NCBI GenBank assembly: GCA_015499985.1
Contig: JAAAUF010000553.1
Span: forward strand, 2,203 to 26,496
Source of the DNA: Haplosporangium gracile
Lineage: Eukaryota; Mortierellomycota; Mortierellomycetes; Mortierellales; Mortierellaceae
Direction: 5' to 3'
DNA: 24,294 bases
The notes below the pieces were generated by a model. That model did not search any database, was not told the DNA's origin, and worked only from the letters and a program-made list of their open reading frames with translations. The translations under genes were made by a program, and so were the position numbers. Below are positions 10,501-19,626 of this stretch, in pieces. The stretch's first letter is position 1, and each line of letters starts with the position of its first letter.

Positions 10501-11513
10501 TATTTTGCATTTGGTGTGCAGCCTTTTCACCGGACCGCCGTCAGATCGCCGCCAGCTTTGAAGAGGGTCCTATTCGACTGGCGAGTGTGCAACCTGAAAC
10601 TGATAATGCGCCTGCGACCCGCTTGAAGGGCCATCTTCGAGCAGTGATGACTATGACCTATTCGTCGTGTGGTCGTTGGATTATCTCTGCATGTTCGGAC
10701 AAGGCGGCACGATTGTGGGATCTGCACGAGGATGGTTCGGCGCCAGGACAAGGGGGACATGTCCTTGTGCAGCTGAAGGAGAGTGATCCGGTGGAGATTG
10801 AATCTGTGGCCTTTTCACCGACGGGTCGCCAGCTTGCGGTTGGATTTACCACTGGCACCGTGTCGCTGTTTGATCCTGTCTCGAAGGCGCTTGTTGTTGC
10901 GTCCAAGAAGAAGCTGCAGACTGGAAGGCGCAACGTCCGTCTTTTGGTGTTGAAGTACTCGCCGAGCGGGCGACAGCTTGCGATGGGTACTGCAGCGGGG
11001 TCGATCTACCTCTGGGATGTTGATCAGTCCACGATGGAGGGAGTCACAGAGAGGGAGGACCCTGGTGTGTTGGTACAGCTATTGGAGGGACCCCAAGAGA
11101 TCAGTGCTCTTGACTACTCACCCTGCGGTACCTGGATCGCCTCTGGCAGTACTGACGAGACTGTTCGACTCTGGCATCGACAATCGGACAAAGAGAACAG
11201 CTGGTCATGCGCGTCTGTGGTCCGAGGGTTCTTTGGATTCATCCGCGATATCGCCTGGAACCCGGTTGTGCCAATGGAGTTTGTGACGGCCTGCAAGGAT
11301 GGGTCTGTTCGCGTCTGGGGCGTGTCTTCAAAGGTTGGTAGTGGGGATGTGAGTGAAGGGGAGGAGGGTGTCGAGGTTCGGTTTTTGTGGGGCTCTGATT
11401 TGGGAATTTTGTGCGCCGCAGATATGAAACTGGAAGACGTTGCTGGGCTTGGCTTGATGAATCGCAGGTTGTTGATGCAACGCGGTGCCGTTGAGACTTT
11501 GGAGGGATTATGA
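7599..11513 (+). CDS. NACHT - pentapeptide - WD40 NLR-like protein, N-terminally truncated
   Basis: This ORF has 1304 codons and no internal break; the frame is open from 7461 and the first in-frame ATG is 7599. A NACHT NTPase spans about residues 90-420, with Walker A GDSGAGKS at 121-128 and a Walker B-like LICDGYDE at 190-197. A helical region follows (about 420-535), then pentapeptide-type repeats (about 540-600: GADLQG, GADLSD, GAKLTG, GVNLAR, SGAQMDG). I count 14 WD40 repeats from about 607 to 1245, probably two seven-bladed propellers. Fungal STAND/NLR proteins of this layout are thought to sense non-self or damage through the WD repeats and oligomerise through NACHT; the ligand and effector output cannot be read here. 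The sequence upstream is a broken extension of the same gene, so the effector-side N-terminus is missing. A GTGAGT donor at 11349, at a codon boundary, could replace the last 54 residues with the tail at 11869-12045. An AATAAA 58 bases past the stop supports expression of the unspliced form. Confidence 0.85.
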   Translation: MINILCHLSASDDQAVSTSAGAMLKSVDQDKLTTLSRPHPLKNRLSPPTSSPLLSRVLDIPDVEYDLHKLKLSRFEERREGVYIPPQAKPSLKAGDDTLFPLMEKVLEFLSGNRQVLLLLGDSGAGKSTFNLELEHTLWKNYKKYGPIPLYIGLPTVDDPAHDLIEKQLQCLNFTADQIHEMKLHRKFTLICDGYDESQLKGNIHTTNQFNQPGQWKVKMVISCRTQYLGQNYRSRFQPQPDDRYQSAATDLFQETVVAAFTRAQIQQYVEKYIELAAHDVLQDRSPWTAQEYMEALINIPHLIDLASNPFLLTLALDALPSVVESNKNLSSIRITRVQLYDSFVKRWLKVNRKRLEGSLLSAQEREELAQLIEDNFSYHGIHYQKDLSRAIFMDHAGNPIVKYTHLRDKGTWKAKFFSPSGQAKLLRESSTVMRSGGHFRFLHRSLLEYFYSRTIFDPLDYDADAEGSEERAQVYDFKTSLARRSIIEEPSIVQFLAERVLQDPPFKQQLLDSIEESKTGVEVELKQVAAANAITILVRAGVDFCGADLQGIKIPGADLSDGQFDHAEFQGAKLTGVNLARSWLRQVDMSGAQMDGVRFGELPYLAADDSTSACDYSPDGKLLAVSVLNGAIDVYETTTWSKVHQLRGYIGGSSDVTFSADSQRIVSAGKNKDMTARVWESNGSEEALLVLEGHTSSLFGTSFSPCGKKVVSCSYDKTIRLWDAQTGECLFVMEGHTDAVRSVRFSADGRTLVSGSDDKTVRFWNAETGEAGAIWTSPVGAVRCLAYSPNGRWVATGHHYGDALLWDTATGKPSAKLYGHTRDLTSVVFSASSQWLASSADDQSVKLWDVSSGTLVATLNGHNDSVYKVAFAPNERQIASVGADKKVRLWDVNSSESISSGLQAPSPQDQRVSILALAYTLDGGAIFTIDDDLVIRRWDRETLAAGSGGVGGGLYVSNLHSNYIEGIFCIWCAAFSPDRRQIAASFEEGPIRLASVQPETDNAPATRLKGHLRAVMTMTYSSCGRWIISACSDKAARLWDLHEDGSAPGQGGHVLVQLKESDPVEIESVAFSPTGRQLAVGFTTGTVSLFDPVSKALVVASKKKLQTGRRNVRLLVLKYSPSGRQLAMGTAAGSIYLWDVDQSTMEGVTEREDPGVLVQLLEGPQEISALDYSPCGTWIASGSTDETVRLWHRQSDKENSWSCASVVRGFFGFIRDIAWNPVVPMEFVTACKDGSVRVWGVSSKVGSGDVSEGEEGVEVRFLWGSDLGILCAADMKLEDVAGLGLMNRRLLMQRGAVETLEGL

Positions 11514-11868
11514 TGATGGTAATGAAGGGCATTGTATGATGGGGTCTGAGACGCCTTGGTTAGGAAGAAAAATAAACAACAGCCCAGGCTGATGGAGGAT
11601 GTCCACACAGATTCCTGCTTCTGGAATTGAAATCCGCCTTTGTCACTTCTGATCAACCTTATCTGAGACCATGTTTGGATGATCAGTCAGTCAACGTGAG
11701 CACACCCACTCAACGCCAAAACTCAGTTTTCATTTTACCCTGGCGATGATCGCCATCAAGATCTTCGCTTGTCAGGGGTGTTTGTTAAAAAGCTATAGTC
11801 CAAAAAGTTTTTTCTTTCCCCTTCCTCCTTCTCGGCCCTTGGCGATTTCTTATCTCCTCCGTTTTCAG
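11349..11868 (+). other. Candidate alternative intron swapping the NLR C-terminal tail
   Basis: The donor GTGAGT at 11349-11354 lies exactly between codons 1250 and 1251. The acceptor TTTTCAG ends at 11868, after a long pyrimidine-rich stretch (about 11810-11866). Both boundaries are phase 0. Retention gives the 54-residue tail ending at 11513. Removal gives a 58-residue tail ending at 12045 that is homologous to the first. I found no clear CTRAY branch site close to the acceptor, which lowers confidence. Splicing itself is an inference. Confidence 0.5.
11571..11576 (+). other. AATAAA polyadenylation signal
   Basis: A canonical AATAAA 58 bases after the stop of the 1304-codon ORF and inside the candidate tail-swapping intron. 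Use of this site would fix the proximal tail, while read-through plus splicing would give the distal one. Confidence 0.5.
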
Positions 11869-12045
11869 GAGGGGGGAGGTGAAGTTGCTAAGTTGATCTG
11901 GGGATCCAACCTTGGTAGGCTGCGCGCTCAGAGTCTGGTTATCAAGGGTGCCACTGGCCTTGCTCCCATAGATAGGAGGCTTTTGGTGCAGCGCGAAGCT
12001 GTCGATAGTACTCTGGCCCTCGGAGAGGAAGGATCGAACGTTTAA
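11869..12045 (+). CDS. Second NLR C-terminal tail: alternative last exon or paralogue relic
   Basis: The 58 codons up to the stop at 12043-12045 read E-G-G-G-E-V-A-K-L-I-W-G-S onward. They align with the main ORF's own tail over about 41 residues with about 19 identities: WGS-LG-L in the middle and RRLL-QR-AV near the end in both. It begins directly after a TTTTCAG acceptor, in phase 0. Two readings fit: an alternative terminal exon of the upstream gene produced by exon duplication, or the last remnant of a deleted tandem paralogue. The modest identity argues against a very recent duplication. An open frame continues upstream to 11746, but that part (T/C-rich) looks like the polypyrimidine tract of an acceptor rather than protein. 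Confidence 0.6.
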   Translation, partial: EGGGEVAKLIWGSNLGRLRAQSLVIKGATGLAPIDRRLLVQREAVDSTLALGEEGSNV

Positions 12046-12154
12046 AGAGTTGCTGACATCTCCTATTCCTATTCCTTTTTTTTTTTTATCGCACAAGCAT
12101 AACTGCATCCAGAGTTGTCGTCTATTTATCTGCGTACAATTTCATACATTTAAC

Positions 12155-14956
12155 CTAACTAATAGCTTTGGCAATATCCTTGCCGGTCCACCAAAGCCAA
12201 ATCCGCAAAAGACCCTCGCCAACCCAAAGTCTCCACCGCATTGAGAAAGTATCCCACAAATAGCCCAAACTCCTATGGAACGTAGGCGTGTCTCCAAAGA
12301 GATACCACCGGTTCCGAGGTCCCAGTCCCAACTGCATCCCATGAGCCCTAGTCGCCTCAGAACTATTCTCGTCCTTGTCGTCCTGGTTTCCGTACCACCA
12401 TGACGCAATAGCTCCGAACCGTCCGTTCAGCCGGTCGCGTCGTCGCCGTTCGCGCCTCACTCGGCGGTCATGTTCTTCCTGTCGCGTTTCGGACCAGACA
12501 CCCTTAGTCGCGAAGAGGGCATTGATATGGAACCGCTCCACGTTCTCACCACCCAACTGCTGATGAATCCCGCGGGTCAAGTTAATAGTCCTGAAAACTA
12601 ACAACATATCTCTCGGCAAGATTTCCAGAAACTCAAACACTTCCGCCATAGTAACGTTCTTGAGCGATGACCGGACTTCCTGTTTCTGCTCGGTCGTCAT
12701 GCCCTCGCCAATTTTTTGGTTAGCATTCGCAGGTCGCTGGATAAAGAGCAGGGGGATGAAACTGACATAGTTCTCGGGGATACCAATGTTGCCGGAGGCG
12801 CGGTTGAGGAGGTCCTGGTCGTTGAGGATGAGTGCTCTCCAGAGTTGACAATAGTTGAAGCGGAAGGTTTCGTCCAGGGTCCTGTAGAGTCCGTGATCAA
12901 GGAGAACGAACTGACATTTGCCCGTGAACTGGTCTTTTGTGATCAAAATGTTTCCAGCCTAAAAATGTAAGATAGGCGATACGCATTAAAAGCCATACTT
13001 CACTCAATATTCAACAACAAATAGGGATGTGAACAAAAGAGCGAAAAGCAAGACGTACGTGTGGGTCACAGTGAACAACTCCATGCTGGTACATCATCTC
13101 CGCAAAGACCTCAAGCAACGTAGTGCGGACCCACTTGGGTGACACGCCCAACTTCTTCAATGCCTCGACATCGTTGACCTTTACACCGTCGATGAACTCC
13201 ATGGTCAGAATCTTTTTTGAAGAAAGGTCCCAGAAAATCTCGGGGACATAAAAGTCGGATCGGCTCTTGAATCTCTCCTTTGTCGCCTCGCCGTTTCTAA
13301 AATTTGTGTCGATCAAAGGGACTATACCACGTTAGTTCTCTTGCGCGATAAAGCACAGACCCAAACATACTAAATACATTTGGGTAAAGTATTACCTGGC
13401 CTCGTTGGTGAAATCAAACTCGGAGGTGAGGTTGTCTTTGAACTCAGTCACGATCCATCCAAGCTCAAACTCTGGAAACAGGAACCCGACCATGTCCGAG
13501 AGCGTCTGCATTGTCCACATGTCCGCTATTAAAAGGCAACAAGGTCATCTTTTGTGTTAGCATCTGCGCGTCTGCATCCAGTCAGAGGGAGAAAACAACA
13601 GAGGAGCGACCAGACTGTTCCTTACATTTGAAGAGGCGAGACACGTTGTTGTATTGAACTTTTACTGCTGCTAGCCTTCCGTCCATTGTCACAGCTATGC
13701 ATAGATACAAAAGAGAGAGGCGGTTAGACGAGGGGTACTGGTTTCAGTATTGAGCTTAAAAAAAATCAAGTAAACATCCATCCTCCCAATTCGATATTTC
13801 TGCTTACCTCGGTGAACCTGAGCTAGACTTGCTGCTGCCATGGGGACGGGTTCGAACTCGCGAAACAAGTCCAGTGGATGCTGACCAAACTCTTCAAGAA
13901 AGACCTGTTCGACTTCCTTCATTGATTTGAAAGGCGCACGATCCTGAAGAACAGAGAGGGTGTTGGTATATTCCGGTGGTACAATGTAAGTCAAGGAGGC
14001 TACAAGGATAACAATTGTCGGAAAAAATGTGTCAGAGTGTCAATTGTTTTCGGAAAAATGCTCTAGTGCTCTCTGTGGTCTTTACATATAAATTTTTGTT
14101 TGTAATATAACACATACCAACATGCTGGCCTGCCTTGCAATAGATTCCTGTGTTGAGCTTGCACAGTCCCAAAAGTCGATCAGCACAACGTTGATGAACA
14201 ACCTTCCGCTCAGCCTTGTAAGTATCTGATGTATATCCCTCAGACGCATATCGCAAGTGCAAGATCTTGTACTCGGCCATACAAAGGCAACTAAAATGAA
14301 GAATGATCAAGTCAGTTTTCTACAATTTGCTCCGAACACGATAATTTTCTTTGTTGTCTGTCGTCATGAATGCACGCCAAAATAAAATAAAATAAAAAAA
14401 AGGGTCATGAAAAATGCATGCATTTCATTATGTACCCTGTGATGAAAGTGGCGATAGATCGGAACACGGCTGCGCTCATAAGCGTTGATTGTTCACGATA
14501 CGAGGGGCTCCACGCAATCCCGACAGCAGAAATGACCGTACCGAGACCCAATCCGATCCACAGTCCTTGCTTGATCTTTGTTTTGAGTGATCCTGGAGTG
14601 TTGACCAGACCCTGCGGAGGAAGGGACGATGATACTGCAGCTGCTCCTGTCGTTGTACTTTTTGATCGGACAAAAATCCTGCTTCCTTTACCGCTGTTGG
14701 CGCCGATCCGACTCGAGGCAAACAACAAAAGTGGTGCATGAGGCCTTGCGCTGGATCGGGTTGATATACTGCAGGTGTGAAAAGGACTTGGTGGCGCACC
14801 AAGTGCAGCTGTGAGTGTCCGTGTCCGTGTCCATGCTTGTGTCTGTGCGTGTGTCCTTGTTGCGGCCTTTAGTGCATGAGGTGCGAGACGATGAAATGAA
14901 CAAGAGTGAGTGTGAATGAGAAGGGCGACATTCCGTGAAGGGCGGAAGAGGGACAT
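12155..14956 (-). CDS. MCP2: ADCK1/Mcp2-type mitochondrial UbiB-family kinase-like protein
   Basis: Seven exons (minus strand): 14956-14436, 14290-14118, 13999-13808, 13694-13626, 13525-13396, 13296-13059 and 12958-12155, all GT-AG introns of 99-145 bp, giving 2127 nt and 708 residues. The N-terminus is Arg/Ser/Thr-rich without acidic residues, as in a mitochondrial presequence, and a hydrophobic span lies at about residues 135-155. UbiB hallmarks follow: KAGQ (226-229, the KxGQ motif), the Ala-rich loop AAASLAQVHR, AAVKVQ, the catalytic-loop block HCDPHAGNIL (437-446) and LLDHG (460-464) in place of DFG. The block from HCDPH through 'FRFNYCQLW' matches ADCK1, the orthologue of yeast Mcp2/Cqd2, an inner-membrane protein involved in lipid and coenzyme Q homeostasis. 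The tail after about residue 590 is Arg-rich and fungal-specific in my reading. Its 3' end converges on the NLR locus, with 109 bp between stop codons. Confidence 0.92.
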
Positions 14957-15657
14957 GTCTGGCCAGTGAGGGAAGGGACTGGCAAGGGTCCCTTATGTTC
15001 GATGTATGTGTGTTTTGTGCAGGGAGGAAGGGGAGTGAAGGGAGGAAGTAAAGGTGAGGAGAGAGAGGAGTGAGAGAAGGGCGGGTGTAGGCTAAGAAGA
15101 GAGAAAAAACTTCAGCAAACAGGTTGCTCGCTCAAAAAGGGAGTTTTGAGCCCGCCAATGAAATACGTTAATAGGGCTCGGGCTTGTCTCTGGATCATCA
15201 CATAGAAGAACAAGGTCTGAGTTGATCAAGGAAGAAGGAAGAATCTATACGCGGCACACGCACGAACATACGACTAAAGGCTCGAGTGTGGTAGTCACAT
15301 TTAGGGCAAACTGGCTGTCATGCTTTTTGGAGGTGGAGATACGCGAGTACAGAGTTGCGATTGACCCCCTGGGCAATTGACCTACCTGTCCTTCCACTTT
15401 TGTGGAAAAGGCATAACATAATTATGTTCCCTCCTGCCTTCCTTTTTGTGCTTTTTTTTTTGATGACTCGAAGACGTTTCTTCTTAGGCTCGATTCATCG
15501 CCCGCATAAAATCGATGTCTTTTTTAATGGCGCCTTTTGGTTTCGTCTTGACTCACTACTCAGCTCAATCGGATTAGAGTATACTTAAGTCGTCGCTCTG
15601 ACCCCTTTTTTTTCTTCTTCTTTCTTCCTTTTTCTGCACACACCATCACTCATCAGC
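14957..15657. promoter_or_regulatory. Divergent promoter region between the ADCK1-like and CM-PDT genes
   Basis: The 701 bp between two divergent start codons contain no supported gene. A purine-rich block (about 15030-15110) is followed by AT-rich DNA and a strong pyrimidine tract (15600-15635) just before the CM-PDT start, as is common in fungal 5' leaders. No specific factor-binding site was identified. Confidence 0.45.
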
Positions 15658-17332
15658 ATGTCCCTCAACCTCGACACCCTCCGTCTCCAGATCGACTCGC
15701 TTGACCACAAGCTCATCACCCTCCTCAACGAGCGCGCCCAGGTCTCTCTCGACATTGGTGCCGCCAAGCGTGAAGCCAAGGACAGCCAGTACGGGGGAAA
15801 CACTCATTCGACGAATGCGGGAATCGTTTTTGTCAAAGTGCATATGGCGAAGACCTTTTCACCTAACTCATTTGCCTGTTTTTCTCTTTACCCTCGATTC
15901 ACTCGATAGGGATGAAGAGAACACCCATGTATATATTCCAGGGCGCGAGAAGCAGGTCTTCGAGAAGGTATAGGTCGACTACAACTACTTCAATGGCTCT
16001 CGCGGCATGAAAGAGACAGCGATCTAGCTGCTATGAACAGGACTTCTTACCGCTGTCAAAAAAAACTTCCACGCTCAACTTGCATAGGTGACAAGGCTGA
16101 ACCCAGGGCCCCTGGCTGCCGACAGTCTTTGCGCCATCTATCGCGAGATCATGTCGGCTTCAATTGCTCTTCAGAAAGATGTCATGGTCGCCTATCTTGG
16201 ACCCGTTGGATCCTTCTCTCACGATGTAAGTTCTTTTCTCATAGCTCTTGTAATGAGCCTTGACGAACAAGCAAAAATGACCTGTTCCCTTTTAGATTGG
16301 ATACTTACGACATCTCATTCATAACACGACATGCGTCTTGTAGGCAAGCATGAAGCGTTTCGGTGACAGTGTTCAGTATGCATCGCAGGGAACTATCGCG
16401 GACGTCTTCGAGACTGTTGAGCGTGGTCGGTGCCAGTACGGAGTTGTCCCCTTCGAGAACTCCATTGCAGGATCTGTGGTGCCAACATTGGACAAGTTCA
16501 TCAAGTCCAAGGTCAAGATCAGAGCCGAGACTTATCTCCCCGTTCACCACTATCTCCTCTCCAACTCAACCACAGAAGCCGTCCGTCGCGTGTATTCCCA
16601 CCCCGTGGTAAGAACTCGTTGCTTCCATCTTTCATTATTGATCTCGTGATAACTGTTTGCGCATGATGTTCAGCTCGTTCTTCTAACTGTACGTTATGCT
16701 GTTGTTTATTCTCAATTAGGCTTTGGCACAGTGCCAGACTTTCTTGAATAGCCAGTTGAAGGGCATTGAGCTTGTCCCTTGCGCTTCGACCTCGGAGGCT
16801 GCTCAGTTGGCGTCCAAGGAAAAGTACGCAGCTGCCATCTGTAACCGTGTGTGCTCAGAGATCTATGGTTTGGATATTCTTCACGCCGACATTGAGGACC
16901 AGCAAGGTAACTTAACACATTTATGTTTGCTATCGTCTCCTGTTCCCCCACTTTTTATACCGTGAACTAATCGACTTTAATATTTCTATGTGCGGAATAG
17001 ATAACACGACGCGCTTCTTTATTATTTCGGATGCATGGGATGCTCCTACTGTGAGCGACAAGACGCTGCTGATGTTCACGGTAGATCACCGCCTTCCTGG
17101 AGCATTGTGTGACGGATTGAAGGTCTTCAAAGACCACTCGCTCAACTTGACCAAGATTGACTCGCGCCCCTCGATGTTGAAACCATGGCACTATGTCTTC
17201 TTTGTTGAGTGCGCAGATGTACATGGAGATAGCGAGGTGATGAACAAGGTTGTGAGTGAGCTGGGCAAGTTCTGTCTGGATGTCAAGATTGTCGGAACTT
17301 ATCCCGATCAGCTTCTCCAGGATCTCAACTAG
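15658..17332 (+). CDS. pheA: Bifunctional chorismate mutase-prephenate dehydratase with ACT domain
   Basis: Six exons: 15658-15788, 15910-15967, 16088-16225, 16344-16607, 16720-16906 and 17001-17332, total 1110 nt and 369 residues. Residues 1-93 form an AroQ chorismate mutase of bacterial P-protein type: LRLQIDSLD, ERA (Arg26) and AAKRE (Lys37), then YIPGRE (Arg56, Glu57) and NPGPL before EIMSASIALQ. Residues about 96-266 are prephenate dehydratase, starting VAYLGPVGSFS, with VPFENSIAGSV and the catalytic TRF at 263-265. Residues about 280-369 are the ACT domain with GAL (293-295) and DSRP (313-316; ESRP in most relatives), the usual phenylalanine-feedback site. It would convert chorismate to phenylpyruvate for Phe synthesis. 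Most fungi I know carry these as separate Aro7 and Pha2 proteins, so the fusion is notable. The five GT-AG introns show it is a resident eukaryotic gene. AATAAA lies at 17354-17359. Confidence 0.92.
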
Positions 17333-17639
17333 AGAATTATCGACACACGAGCGAATAAAACAAAGTAGACCAATGCGAAAACCATGTGCTGTCACGTGTA
17401 GTAAGTGTGGAACTTGATTCCCCCATCAAAGAAAGAAAAGGCAGTCGTCTTTAGCTTTTTTTTTTCTTCTTGTCTGTCAGAGCCTCAGTTCTCCCCCATT
17501 CACTTTTGCTTCCAATTGCAAAAGTTCATCGTTATTCTTTTTCCTTTTCTTCTTTTTCTTCTTCGCTCATCCTTCTCCTCTATACCGCTCCGGACTCGAC
17601 CGATCCGACCTCCCGACCCAACCCCCTTCAACAGCAGCC
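17333..17639. promoter_or_regulatory. Intergenic: CM-PDT 3' UTR and PEMT leader
   Basis: This holds the AATAAA of the upstream gene (17354-17359) and then a dense T/C-rich tract (17450-17600) leading to the PEMT start. No gene is supported. The pyrimidine-rich leader next to the start resembles that of the other plus-strand genes here. Confidence 0.45.
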
Positions 17640-19137
17640 ATGGATATTTTGCAGTGCTACCACAACTCAAGACTCTTGGTCGACTGGAGCGACAAGCGCA
17701 TCTGGTTCGCCGTCGCCTCGATCGTCTTCAACCCCACCTTCTGGAACATCGTCGCCAGAAAAGGTTTGTTTGCCTTTTCTTCTTCAAACATATACACAAT
17801 ATTACCGTTGAATTAGCCTCGTAACCAGACTTATGGACTCGACTTCGGGATGGACGACAGTAGAGAGAGAGGATATCATGGTGCGGTCAGAGCGCTTATT
17901 CCTAAGCCTGATTGTCTGTGCTTGTCGCTAATCTCTTTTTTAATCCTTTACTTTTGATAGAGTACCGCACAAAGTTCATTACTCGCATGTTCAAGGGCAA
18001 CGGTCTCTATGGGTGCTACGCCTTGGCTGCCACCATCTTCACCCTAGGACTGATCCGTGATGCTGTGTATGTCTGAGCCCTACTTTATCTTTGGTGCCGT
18101 CGTTGTCTCCACTGTACCCCCCACATGATCACCTATCATGCATCCATGAGATGTAAATGACCCTTTGCTAACGCCTGTTTTGGCTCAAATTCGATCTTGA
18201 TCTTTGGTATATAGGTTCAAGTACGCCGTTGATAACCAGCCCAAGGCTCAGTGCATGGACCACTGGTTCCTCCAGGCCTTGGCTTACTTTTTGTTCGGTG
18301 TCGGCAACGTCTTTGTCCTCTCCTCCATGTGGGTTCTCGGAGTCACCGGCACTTATCTCGGTAATAACCGATCTGCATCATTCACCCTTGACCCATCTTT
18401 TGTCTCTCCCCCAACAGTTGTATTAGTGTGTTCTCCTTTTCCTCTCTTTCTTTTCTCCCTGTGAAAATTGAAAAGATATCGCGTGCTTAAACCCGCCTCT
18501 GTGAACTTTATGCTGACAAGTTGAGCCTTGAATCTCTGACCTTCTTTTCTCTTCCTTTTCTCCCGCTTTTTTAATTTTTCCAACCCCACAAAAAAAATTG
18601 AAAATCGGAAATAGGTGACTACTTTGGCATCTTGATGGACGAGCGTGTGACCTCCTTCCCCTTCAACGTCAACGACAACCCCATGTACAACGGCACCGTC
18701 ATGATCTTCCTCGGAACCGCCCTCTGGTACGTCTTTCATGGATTATTACGCGCTGGTTATATGACAATGGGAACAACTGAATAACTAAAATAAGATGCAC
18801 TATAAGCAATTGTTTTTAACTTACTTGAAATATCCCTCTGTATCCGTATAGGTCGCTGAGTCCCGCTGGAGTCTACTTGTCGTGCATTGTCCACTTTGTC
18901 TACCGCATTGCCTTGAAGTTTGAGGGGTAAGAGCCCGACTCTGGCTTCGCTTTTTTTTTGCAATTGGATCACATCTCTCAATTACCCTTCCAGGATGCTA
19001 ACCCGCAATCGTCTCGCTTGTTATTATTATATAGTCCCTTCACGACCGACATCTACATTAAGCGCGATCAGGATCGTGCTACTGCCAAGAAGACCACTTT
19101 GACTCCTGCCAAGAAGCAGACCAAGAAGGATCTATAG
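17640..19137 (+). CDS. OPI3: Phosphatidyl-N-methylethanolamine N-methyltransferase (Opi3/PEMT)
   Basis: Six exons: 17640-17763, 17961-18066, 18215-18360, 18615-18726, 18852-18926 and 19035-19137, total 666 nt and 221 residues. It has several hydrophobic spans (about 20-40, 50-75, 90-115, 155-185) typical of this ER membrane enzyme. It methylates phosphatidyl-mono- and dimethylethanolamine with AdoMet to give phosphatidylcholine. The diagnostic block is present: [11 protein letters not shown] followed by [13 protein letters not shown], then LGTALWSLSPAG. The length compares with 206 residues for yeast Opi3. The C-terminus ends in a Lys-rich tail ([17 protein letters not shown]) that could be a dilysine-like ER retrieval signal; that is inference. 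All introns are GT-AG. Confidence 0.94.
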
Positions 19138-19626
19138 ATAGTGTTATGTTTCTTGCCTTTTTCGTTTACTTTTTTTATAGAAAAGAATACATTATAGTAT
19201 CATCGGGAAATTTGCGATCCATGTGTGAGTGTGTGGAGTAGTGCGGAAAGAACGTGAAAGAGTAGCATGAATAAGGACAGTGCGAGTTCAGAGCTTCATC
19301 AGCGGGGCGGAAAAAATGGTGGCAAAATGGTCGACCAGTCGCGTTTCAGTTGTAAATGACAGGAGACTGTCTTTTTTACACAAATGAAAACAGACGTGTC
19401 CAGGGCGTTCGGTCTGCAGACAATGCTCTTCTTCAAACAACCTTTCATTCTCCTTTTCTTTCACCATCACACAATCAACAACATCAACACTTCCTACCAC
19501 AACGACCTGTGACCTACTTAACAACAAGCGTTCTTTGTAGACTTTCTACGCACATAAACGCAACGCTACACAAGATACAGTCTCGCTTTACTCGCAACCA
19601 CTTCCTACTTACAACTCACAGCAACA
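19138..19626. promoter_or_regulatory. Intergenic: PEMT 3' UTR and CDK1 promoter/leader
   Basis: No gene is supported in this 489-bp stretch. The right half (about 19430-19620) is rich in CA and CT and probably forms the CDK1 5' leader. No canonical AATAAA was found for the PEMT gene; an AATAAG occurs near 19270. Confidence 0.4.

Noticed and set aside
11746..11868. Upstream part of the 99-codon frame before the second NLR tail
   Set aside because: This part encodes Phe/Pro/Ser-rich sequence from a polypyrimidine tract and does not align to the NLR; only 11869-12045 is homologous.
13838..13862. GGTTCGAACTCG, resembling a tRNA T-loop
   Set aside because: It lies inside a conserved exon of the ADCK1-like gene (reads FEPVP on the minus strand), and no acceptor stem or anticodon arm can be formed around it.
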